A model generated the notes under the pieces. That model was not told where the DNA came from. It ran no database searches and saw only the letters and a list, made by a program, of their open reading frames with translations. 64,000 nt of DNA, taken from contig JACEST010000001.1 in the NCBI GenBank assembly GCA_013911715.1, forward strand, positions 1 through 64,000, given 5' to 3'. Shown one piece after another: positions 41,840-48,159 of the stretch. Source of the DNA: Sphingopyxis sp. Lineage in GTDB: Bacteria > Pseudomonadota > Alphaproteobacteria > Sphingomonadales > Sphingomonadaceae. A program made the translations under genes and the position numbers. Positions within the stretch are counted from its first letter, which is position 1. Each line of letters begins with the position of its first letter.

Positions 41840-42989
41840 ACGCGGCGCGCACTTCGGCGACGAACAATCGGGGCTGTTCCCACGCGGCAAAATGGCCGCC
41901 TTTGGCCGGCTCGCCCCAATGGACGATATGGGTGTAGCGCCGTTCGGCCCAGCGGCGCGACAGGCGCAGGATTTCCTGCGGAAACAGGCTGCACCCCGTC
42001 GGGACATGCACTGGCGCGCCGACAAAGTTGCGGAAGCTGTGCCAATAGAGCCGCGCCGATGACGCTGCGCTCGCGGTGAACCAATAAAGGCTGACCGTGT
42101 CGAGTATCGCATCGCGGCTGAGCGCGCGTTCGGGGTGCCCGCCGACCGACTGGCCGCCCGGCTCGTGGCCGCAATCGGTCCAGCCGTGGCATTTCTCGAC
42201 AATCCAGCACATCTGCCCGACCGGGCTGTCGGTCAGGCCATAGCCGATGGTCTGCGGCCGGGTCGCGTGGATCGTCGCATAGCCATTGTCCTTGCTCTGA
42301 TACCAGCCGAAGCGCGCCAGATAGGATTGCTCCTGCGGCGTCAGGTCATTCATTGTCGCGGGGTCGGGCTGGCCGACTACCATATTGATGTGGATGCCCG
42401 CACAATTTGCCGCATGGTTTGATCCCAGCGCCGATGTCACCGCGCTGCCCCAATCGCCGCCTTGCGCGAAATAGCGGGGGTAGCCGAGCCGCTGCATCAG
42501 CGCGTCCCACGCGCGCGCGATATGCTCGACCGACCATTGGGCAGCGGCGGGCTTGCCCGAAAAAGCGTATCCAGGAAGTGATGGAATAACAAGATGATAG
42601 TCGTCAGAAAGCGACGCTATGACGTCAAGAAATTCGAGCACTGACCCCGGCCAGCCGTGCGTCAGAATGAGCGGCCGCGCGGCGGGGTTGGCTGAGGGCG
42701 AGTGCAGGAAATGGATGTCGAGGTCGTCGACTTCGGCCAGAAATTGTGGCAGCGCATTGAGCCGCGCCTCGATCCGCCGCCAGTCATATTGGTGCTGCCA
42801 ATAGCCCGCAAGCTCCTGCGCATAGGTGAGCGGCACGCCCTGGTCCCAGCCGTCCACCGTCTCACGCTCGGGCCAGCGCGTGTTCGCCAGCCGCGCCTTC
42901 AGGTCGGCGATCGCGCTGTCGGGGACATGGACGGTGAAAGGGCGCGGCGCGCCGACTGCCAGCGTCACGGGCGCGCCGGTGCCTTGCAC
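41820..42989 (-). CDS. Epoxide hydrolase family protein
   Basis: 389-residue alpha/beta hydrolase of the EHN-containing epoxide hydrolase family. The N-terminal lid domain has LKARLANTRWPERETVDGWDQGV and YAQELAGYWQHQYDWR. HGWPGSVLEFLDVIASL holds the oxyanion-hole HGWPG. The nucleophile elbow is AQGGDWGSAVTSALG with Asp. The C-terminal His is probably in GGHFAAWEQPRLF. Its beginning overlaps the end of a secreted-protein gene by 25 bases. Confidence 0.9.
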   Translation of the reverse strand: MQGTGAPVTLAVGAPRPFTVHVPDSAIADLKARLANTRWPERETVDGWDQGVPLTYAQELAGYWQHQYDWRRIEARLNALPQFLAEVDDLDIHFLHSPSANPAARPLILTHGWPGSVLEFLDVIASLSDDYHLVIPSLPGYAFSGKPAAAQWSVEHIARAWDALMQRLGYPRYFAQGGDWGSAVTSALGSNHAANCAGIHINMVVGQPDPATMNDLTPQEQSYLARFGWYQSKDNGYATIHATRPQTIGYGLTDSPVGQMCWIVEKCHGWTDCGHEPGGQSVGGHPERALSRDAILDTVSLYWFTASAASSARLYWHSFRNFVGAPVHVPTGCSLFPQEILRLSRRWAERRYTHIVHWGEPAKGGHFAAWEQPRLFVAEVRAAFSLMAL

Positions 42990-43453
42990 CCGCGCGACAG
43001 GCCGACTCCTTTCAGAAACCCGCGCCGCGCGGTTCCAGCCTGCACCGCAATGGCATAGCGGCGGCGTTCGGCGTTCGCCCCGCTCACCTCGCCGACGATG
43101 CCGCTGAACGGGATCAGGCTCTTGCCTGCCGAACCCACCAGTCGCCCCGCAGTCGCTTCGCGCTTTTCGGCACGCGATTTTTCGACAATTTCATTGGCAT
43201 CGGGCCCAAGCACCGCGTCGAGTTCACGGATCTCCTGCGCAATGGCGGTGCACTGGTCCATGTCGGTCAGCGCGTAGGGATTGTCCTGAATCGCCGCCAG
43301 CTTCGCGGGTATCTCTTTGCCATCAAATGGTTCGGTCACGGTGTTGCCGACATCCTTGACCTTTGGATCTTCGAGGATCTTGTCCTGCGCCATGGTGGGG
43401 GCAGCGCACCCAAACAGGGTCACTGCCGCGATCATGCCAAGCGATTTCATCAT
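42965..43453 (-). CDS. Small exported protein of unknown function
   Basis: 162 residues with an N-terminal signal MMKSLGMIAAVTLFGCAAPTMAQ, probably cut after TMA. The mature part starts DKILEDPKVKDVGNTVTEPFD, has one Cys in TDMDQCTAIAQEIRELDAVLG, and a conserved-looking SAGKSLIPFSGIVGEVSGANAERRR stretch before a basic tail. I do not recognise the family by number; proteins of this kind are common in sphingomonads. It overlaps the start of the epoxide hydrolase gene, so they may be cotranscribed. Confidence 0.7.
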   Translation of the reverse strand: MMKSLGMIAAVTLFGCAAPTMAQDKILEDPKVKDVGNTVTEPFDGKEIPAKLAAIQDNPYALTDMDQCTAIAQEIRELDAVLGPDANEIVEKSRAEKREATAGRLVGSAGKSLIPFSGIVGEVSGANAERRRYAIAVQAGTARRGFLKGVGLSRGCKAPARP

Positions 43454-43510
43454 AGTGTCTTGTCCATGCCGCGCCGCGCTTGCGGTTCATCAAATCCTGC
43501 TTTCACCATA

Positions 43511-43906
43511 TTACATTACGCGCACATGATTGCCATAGGCCGCGAGCTGGCTGTCGGCGGTCAGGAAGCTCATCCGTTCGGCGGCGGCCTGCGCGACCAT
43601 CAGGCGGTCGAACGGGTCGCGATGATGGAAGGGCAAAGATTCGATGCTGGCCAGATGGCTTGGCGAAATCGACAACAGGTCAAAGCCAGTCGCAGCGAAC
43701 TCGGTGGCGGCCAGTTCCACTGGCGGAACCGGGTCTCCAATTGCCTGGCGACCAGTGGGCCGCTTGATTGCGATTTCCCACAAGCCAACAATACTCACAA
43801 AAATGCTGTTGTTCGGATCGATGATCCATTGGGCCGCATCGCGCGACAATTTCTCGGGCTGGAGAATGGCCCAGACGGCAATGTGGGTGTCGAGCAATAT
43901 CCTCAT
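43511..43906 (-). CDS. PIN-domain toxin, VapC-like
   Basis: 131 residues. The PIN fold's acidic residues can be read: Asp5 in MRILLDTHIAVWA, Glu in VGLWEIAIKRPTG, Asp in HHRDPFDRLMVAQAAAE, and Asp in FLTADSQLAAYG. This is the RNase toxin of a type II pair; many VapC proteins cleave tRNA. Its start overlaps the antitoxin stop as ATGA (43903-43906), so the two are coupled. The target RNA is unknown. Confidence 0.9.
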   Translation of the reverse strand: MRILLDTHIAVWAILQPEKLSRDAAQWIIDPNNSIFVSIVGLWEIAIKRPTGRQAIGDPVPPVELAATEFAATGFDLLSISPSHLASIESLPFHHRDPFDRLMVAQAAAERMSFLTADSQLAAYGNHVRVM

Positions 43907-44175
43907 TCGCCATAAAGGCGCGCTTTGCGCTCCGCCTCGGCCTCGAACATTTCCAGCACCTCGGCATCAAGCGCCTGAAAGGCTTCATAATCGAACGTGA
44001 ATTTGCCTTTGGCGCGCCCAAGCACACGCGGCTTTCGCTCCGCCGCAATCGGCACCAACCGCACCGCGGGTTTGCCGTTGCGCGCGATGATGATTTCGGC
44101 CTCGGCGCCGCTCTCGACCGCTTCGATCAGCTTCGAAAGATGCGTCTTCGCCTCATGGATATTGACATAGCCCAT
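43903..44175 (-). CDS. Phd/YefM-type antitoxin
   Basis: 90 residues. The DNA-binding Phd/YefM N-terminus is MGYVNIHEAKTHLSKLIEAVESG, then EIIIARNGKPAVRLVPI. An acidic helical tail (ALDAEVLEMFEAEAERKARL) should wrap around the toxin. It precedes and overlaps the VapC-like gene. A perfect 10-bp palindrome lies just upstream and could be its own operator. No Shine-Dalgarno is visible before the ATG. Confidence 0.9.
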   Translation of the reverse strand: MGYVNIHEAKTHLSKLIEAVESGAEAEIIIARNGKPAVRLVPIAAERKPRVLGRAKGKFTFDYEAFQALDAEVLEMFEAEAERKARLYGE

Positions 44176-44181
44176 GGGATG

Positions 44182-44210
44182 AACTTAGTCCGACTTAGCT
44201 AAGCTGTCAA
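44182..44210 (-). promoter_or_regulatory. Promoter and palindromic operator of the Phd/VapC operon
   Basis: On the minus strand TTGACA (44210-44205) is followed by a 17-base spacer and TAAGTT (44187-44182). The spacer holds the perfect palindrome CTTAGCTAAG (44194-44203), and a second ACTTAG half lies at 44183-44188. Initiation seven bases after the -10 would fall on or next to the ATG at 44175, giving a leaderless mRNA, in keeping with the absence of a Shine-Dalgarno. Confidence 0.5.
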
Positions 44211-44212
44211 TG

Positions 44213-45082
44213 CTAGCGCGTCGGCACCGGTTCCGGCCCCGTCCAGTCATAAAATCCGCGTCCCGACTTTTTGCCGGTCCAGCCCGCCTCGACATATTGC
44301 ACCAGCAGCGGCGCCGGACGGAATTTGGGGTCGCCGGTGCCATTGTGCAGCACGCGGATAATCTCCAGACAGGTGTCGAGCCCGATAAAATCGGCGAGCG
44401 TCAGCGGCCCCATTGGGTGGTTGAGGCCGAGCCGGCACGCGGTGTCGATGTCGCGCATGCTGGCGACGCTCTCGCCCAGCGCAAACACCGCCTCGTTGAT
44501 CATCGGCATCAAAACGCGATTGACGATGAAGCCGGGCGCGTCGTTGGCGTGGACGATTTCTTTGCCCAAATTGCGCCCAAAAGCCTCAACTGCGGCCAAT
44601 GTTTCGGCGCTGGTGGCGAGCCCGCGAATAATCTCTATCAGCCCCATCACCGGCACCGGGTTGAAAAAATGGACGCCGATGAACCGCGCCGGATCGGGCG
44701 CGGCTTGTGCCAGCCGGGTTATCGGGATGCTGCTGGTGTTGGTGGCGAGGATGGCGGCTGCCGACAGATGCGCGCCGACGCTTTTGAAGATCGCGCGCTT
44801 CACCTCCTCGCGCTCGGTCGCCGCCTCGATTACCAGGCCGCACGGCGCAAAGGCGGCATGATCGGCGACCGGGGTGATCCGTGCCAGCAGCGCATCGGCA
44901 TCAGCAGCGGTCATCTTCTCTTTCGTGACCAGCCGGTTCAATGCCTTGGCAATCCCCGCCTTGCCTGTCTCCGCACGAGCGAGATCAATGTCACACAACA
45001 GCACGTCATGGCCTGCGCCTGCGCTAACCTGTGCAATCCCCGCACCCATTTGGCCTGCGCCGATGACGCCGATAGTTTTCAT
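44213..45082 (-). CDS. 3-Hydroxybutyryl-CoA dehydrogenase
   Basis: 289 residues. The NAD-binding motif IGVIGAGQMGAGIAQVSAGAGH is at the N-terminus. VIEAATEREEVKRAIF and ILATNTSSIPITRLA follow, and the catalytic GVHFFNPVPVMGLIEII contains the His. The C-terminal domain has NDAPGFIVNRVLMPMINEA and the concluding GWTGKKSGRGFYDW. It oxidises (S)-3-hydroxybutyryl-CoA, in butyrate/PHB or phenylacetate catabolism. GAGG lies upstream of the ATG. A family B palindrome lies just beyond the start. Confidence 0.93.
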   Translation of the reverse strand: MKTIGVIGAGQMGAGIAQVSAGAGHDVLLCDIDLARAETGKAGIAKALNRLVTKEKMTAADADALLARITPVADHAAFAPCGLVIEAATEREEVKRAIFKSVGAHLSAAAILATNTSSIPITRLAQAAPDPARFIGVHFFNPVPVMGLIEIIRGLATSAETLAAVEAFGRNLGKEIVHANDAPGFIVNRVLMPMINEAVFALGESVASMRDIDTACRLGLNHPMGPLTLADFIGLDTCLEIIRVLHNGTGDPKFRPAPLLVQYVEAGWTGKKSGRGFYDWTGPEPVPTR

Positions 45083-45103
45083 GAAACGACCTCAAACCCT
45101 AGA

Positions 45104-45196
45104 ACCGTCCACCCTGAGCTTGTCGAAGGGGTGCCCTTGTCTTTTGCACCGCTTAGAGAAAAGAACGGCCCTTCGACAAGCTCAGGGCGGGCGGGG
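45104..45196. repeat. Palindromic intergenic repeat, family B (copy 2)
   Basis: Left arm CCGTCCACCCTGAGCTTGTC... from 45104 and an inverted arm CCCTTCGACAAGCTCAGGGC... to 45196. It lies upstream of the hydroxybutyryl-CoA dehydrogenase gene and downstream of the cobalamin adenosyltransferase stop. Confidence 0.85.
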
Positions 45197-45222
45197 TAGG
45201 AAAAATCTTTGATTTTCATGCC

Positions 45223-45804
45223 CTAACGCGACGCCCCCGGCACCCACAATATGTCGTTTGCGCCATTGCCATTGGCGGCGCGGCACGCGACGAACAACCA
45301 GTCGGACAGCCGGTTGAGATAGGCCAAAGCAAACGGATTGAGCGCACGTTCGCCCGCCGCAGCGACGGCGCTGCGTTCGGCGCGCCGCGTTGCCGTGCGC
45401 GCGAGATGCAGCCGCGCCGCGCCCTCGCTGCCGCCCGGCAGAATGAAACTGGTGAGCGGCGGCATCGCGGCGTTCATCGCGTCAATTTCGCTCTCGAGCC
45501 GGGCGACCTGTGACGCGACAATGCGCAGCGCCATTTCGCCGGGCGCAAAGGGTTCGGCACCCGCATCGGCGGGCGTGGCGAGATCAGCGCCCAGATCGAA
45601 CAGGTCATTCTGGATCCGCGTCAATCGCGTGGCCATGCCCGCGTCGTCCAATGCGCGGATGGCAAAACCGATCAGGCTGTTGGCCTCGTCAACATCGCCG
45701 ATCGCCGCCATCAGCGCGTCATGCTTGGCGACGCGCGAGCCATCGACAAGCCCGGTGGTGCCATCGTCGCCGGTGCGCGTGTAAATCTTGTTGAGCTTGA
45801 CCAA
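45223..45804 (-). CDS. Cob(I)yrinic acid a,c-diamide adenosyltransferase, PduO type
   Basis: 193 residues. The N-terminus KIYTRTGDDGTTGLVDGSRV carries the ATP-binding motif. GDVDEANSLIGFAIRAL and the C-terminal ARTATRRAERSAVAA and LNRLSDWLFVACR motifs complete the PduO fold. It converts cob(I)alamin to adenosylcobalamin. queG in this window uses cobalamin, though the adenosyl form more likely serves mutases elsewhere. It lies 12 bases after the small membrane-protein gene in the same direction. Confidence 0.93.
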   Translation of the reverse strand: MVKLNKIYTRTGDDGTTGLVDGSRVAKHDALMAAIGDVDEANSLIGFAIRALDDAGMATRLTRIQNDLFDLGADLATPADAGAEPFAPGEMALRIVASQVARLESEIDAMNAAMPPLTSFILPGGSEGAARLHLARTATRRAERSAVAAAGERALNPFALAYLNRLSDWLFVACRAANGNGANDILWVPGASR

Positions 45805-45816
45805 GGGAGCAGCGGT

Positions 45817-46041
45817 TCAGGCGGCGGCGGCGAAAATGCCGATCAGGATCAACAGCAATATGGTGATCGCCTGCCATTTGACGCGCGCCATCATCATCCG
45901 GTTCTGCATCAGCTGATTTTCTTTCAGCGTCCCGTCCATTTCGGCGCGGTGGCCTTGCGAAAAATGATACAGCCCGCGCCCGAGGGCGGCGAGCACCAAT
46001 GCTGCGGCGACGACAACGCCGATGATCAAAAGTGCGTTCAT
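45817..46041 (-). CDS. HIG1-like twin-transmembrane small protein
   Basis: 74 residues with two membrane helices (MNALLIIGVVVAAALVLAALG and AITILLLILIGIFAAAA) joined by a polar loop containing NQLMQNRMMMARVKWQ, the (N)xxMxxRVxxQ pattern of HIG1-domain proteins. Bacterial relatives associate with respiratory complexes in some species, and the role here is inference. GGGCC lies before the ATG at 46041. A longer frame to 46362 is inside gluQRS and is rejected. Confidence 0.75.
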   Translation of the reverse strand: MNALLIIGVVVAAALVLAALGRGLYHFSQGHRAEMDGTLKENQLMQNRMMMARVKWQAITILLLILIGIFAAAA

Positions 46042-46051
46042 GTCGGCCCTT

Positions 46052-46906
46052 TTACCCGCTCGCCCACGAATATCCAGCGGGCAGTTGCCGAACACGTAAT
46101 CGCGCCGCCAGTTCCGTACCGTTGATGCCGTCGGCGCGCAGCACGGCGAGTGTCGCCGTCCGGTCACGCTTGGCCAGCCGGCGCCCGTCGGCGCCGCAAA
46201 CCAGCGCATGGTGATGATAGTCGGGTATTGGCAGACCGAACAGCCTTTGCAGCAGCAGATGGACGGCGGTCGCCGCGAGCAAATCGGCCCCGCGCACAAC
46301 CAGCGCGATGCCCATTGCAGCGTCGTCGAGCGTGCTGGCCAGATGATAGCTCGCGGGCGCATCCTTGCGCGCGATCACGACATCGCCGTGCGGCAAGGGG
46401 TCGAACGCTGTTAGCGCGCCATTGTTGACTGCCGACAGCGCTCCGGCAACGGCGGCGGCGCGCGCCATGTCGATCCGCCACGCATAGGCGCGCGTCGCCG
46501 CCCCCTCGGCGCGCGCGTCGGGCGACAAATTGCGGCACGTGCCCGGATAGATCGCCCCCGAAGGCCCGTGCGGCGCGGCGACGCTCGCCGCAACATCGCC
46601 GCGGGTGCAGAAACAGGGATAGGCAAGCCCGCGTGCGACCAGCGTGTCGAGCGCGGCGGCATAATCCGCCAGATGCGCGCTCTGCCGCCACAGCGGCGGC
46701 GCCCAGTCGATGCCCAGCCAGGCAAGGTCGGCGATGGCGGCGTCGACAAATTCGGCGCGCGAGCGTGTTCCGTCAATGTCATCGATCCGCAGCCGCATCC
46801 GGCCGCCGCTGCGCGCGGCGCAGTCCTGTGCTATGACCGCGCTATAAGCATGGCCCAGATGCAGCAATCCGCTCGGGCTGGGGGCGAAACGGGTATCAGT
46901 CAACAC
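46052..46906 (-). CDS. gluQ: Glutamyl-Q tRNA(Asp) synthetase
   Basis: Truncated glutamyl-tRNA-synthetase paralogue that attaches glutamate to queuosine in tRNA(Asp). About 284 residues from the GTG at 46906, chosen because TRFAPSPSGLLHLGHAYSAV then follows with family-typical spacing. HLGH is the HIGH motif, and the AKRDR near the C-terminus takes the place of KMSKS. The zinc-binding YPCFCTRGDV is intact, and the anticodon-binding domain is absent, as expected. It fits the queuosine genes at 31049 and 37657. Confidence 0.9.
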   Translation of the reverse strand: MLTDTRFAPSPSGLLHLGHAYSAVIAQDCAARSGGRMRLRIDDIDGTRSRAEFVDAAIADLAWLGIDWAPPLWRQSAHLADYAAALDTLVARGLAYPCFCTRGDVAASVAAPHGPSGAIYPGTCRNLSPDARAEGAATRAYAWRIDMARAAAVAGALSAVNNGALTAFDPLPHGDVVIARKDAPASYHLASTLDDAAMGIALVVRGADLLAATAVHLLLQRLFGLPIPDYHHHALVCGADGRRLAKRDRTATLAVLRADGINGTELAARLRVRQLPAGYSWASG

Positions 46907-47043
46907 GCGCAAGAATCCACATACAGCGCCGCTGCGGTGCCGCAATCGCCACATCTGGTGGCATTTGCCCCCTTGACGTCACGAATCGCATGGCGTTGTA
47001 ATGGGTTCGTCATCAGTCCGCGTCAAACGGCGCGCAGGAAAGC

Positions 47044-47308
47044 AGGGTCAGGACCCATCAAATGCGCGTTCGAGGTTTGAGGCCATTTTGCTCAGTGCTA
47101 GGCGGCAAGCGGCGGCAATATGTCGATATTGCAACGCTTGCCAACGACGCAATGGGCAAAATGGGTCAAATCCGAAGGACGTCGAAATGGCTTCGATCTC
47201 GAAGCAAAATGCCCTTGCGGGTAGCGATGCTACCCGGCTGCGGACATTTTCCTCCGATATCTTCGCCATTTCGACGCCTCGAATGTGCATTTGACGGGTC
47301 CTGACCCT
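47044..47308. mobile_element. MITE-like element with 32-bp terminal inverted repeats and nested hairpins
   Basis: 265 bp. The terminal repeats 47044-47075 and 47277-47308 match at 29 of 32 bases, and each begins or ends with the palindrome GGGTCAGGACCC or near it. Inside, stems CCATTTTGC/GCAAAATGG (47083/47156), GGCAAGCG/CGCTTGCC (47104/47135) and GCAATAT/ATATTGC (47115/47126) nest. A second arm has GTCGAAATGGC/GCCATTTCGAC (47181/47265) around CGGGTAGC/GCTACCCG (47218/47229). It has no coding capacity, and no clear target duplication is seen. It could be a MITE or a structured RNA. The rest of the gap (46907-47043) holds only gluQRS upstream sequence. Confidence 0.6.
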
Positions 47309-47333
47309 AACAGGGGGCGAGCCGCGCACGACC

Positions 47334-47900
47334 ATGTTCCATCCCGAACTGACCCGACATCCCGATGCTTGCCCTGCGCTGGTGCTGAACGCCGATTATA
47401 CGCCGCTCAGCTACTATCCGCTCAGCCTGTGGCCGTGGCAGACTGCGGTCAAGGCCGTTTTCCTGGACCGCGTGATCATCGTCGAAAACTATGCGAGGGA
47501 GATTCATTCCCCTACGCGAACGATGGCGATCCCCAGCGTGATTGCTTTGAAGCAATATGTGAAGCCGTCGCAGCACCCGGCCTTCACCCGCTTCAACCTG
47601 TTCCTGCGCGACCGGTTCCAGTGCCAATATTGCGGGTCGGGCAAGGATTTGACCTTCGACCATGTCGTCCCGCGCCGCCTGGGCGGCCAGACGAGCTGGG
47701 AAAATGTCACCGCCGCCTGCGCGCCGTGCAACCTCAAAAAAGGTGGCCGCACCCCGGCACAGGCGCATATGCCGCTCTATCGCCAGCCGTGGCGGCCGAC
47801 CAACTGGCAATTGCAGGACAATGGCCGCGCATTCCCGCCGAACCATCTGCATGAAAGCTGGATGGACTGGCTCTACTGGGATGTCGAGCTGGAGGCGTAG
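47334..47900 (+). CDS. HNH endonuclease family protein
   Basis: 188 residues. The N-terminal part ALVLNADYTPLSYYPLSLWPWQ and IPSVIALKQYV is typical of a common group of bacterial HNH proteins. The zinc-finger/HNH domain is RDRFQCQYCGSGKDLTFDHV, VPRRLGGQTSWENVTAACAPCN, with two CxxC pairs and the catalytic His in FDHV. No phage or restriction gene adjoins it, so a housekeeping or DNA-repair role is as likely as defence. It starts 25 bases after the MITE-like element. Confidence 0.88.
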   Translation: MFHPELTRHPDACPALVLNADYTPLSYYPLSLWPWQTAVKAVFLDRVIIVENYAREIHSPTRTMAIPSVIALKQYVKPSQHPAFTRFNLFLRDRFQCQYCGSGKDLTFDHVVPRRLGGQTSWENVTAACAPCNLKKGGRTPAQAHMPLYRQPWRPTNWQLQDNGRAFPPNHLHESWMDWLYWDVELEA

Positions 47901-47931
47901 CGCGTTTTCCGCCGCGACTGCGTTTAGGCGG

Positions 47932-48064
47932 TTCGCACGAAGACACAAAGACACGAAGAATGCGGCGCTTTGCCGCGTAGCGGCTTTCGATCCAACGCTC
48001 ATCGATTGCAGCGCGGCTTCGCCGCCTATGCTTAGCTCTTCGTGCCTTTGTGTCTTCGTGCGAA
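47932..48064. repeat. Palindromic intergenic repeat, family E
   Basis: TTCGCACGAAGACACAAAGA... (47932 on) pairs with the inverted TGTGTCTTCGTGCGAA ending at 48064, with arms of about 30 bases and a GC-rich centre with its own smaller repeats (GCGGCTTTCG, GCGGCTTCGCCGC). It lies between the HNH gene and ppc. Confidence 0.8.
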
Positions 48065-48159
48065 ACCAAAGAATCCGATACTCGCGTCACTGCCCAAGTT
48101 TCCCCTGAAACCAACCTCTGCTTGACCCGCGCCTTGCTGCGGCGCAACAAAAGCGCGCC

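Noticed and set aside
45100..45212. Short peptides with an LSLSKG pattern encoded by family B repeats
   Set aside because: These translations come from the palindromic repeats and recur with them; they are not conserved proteins.
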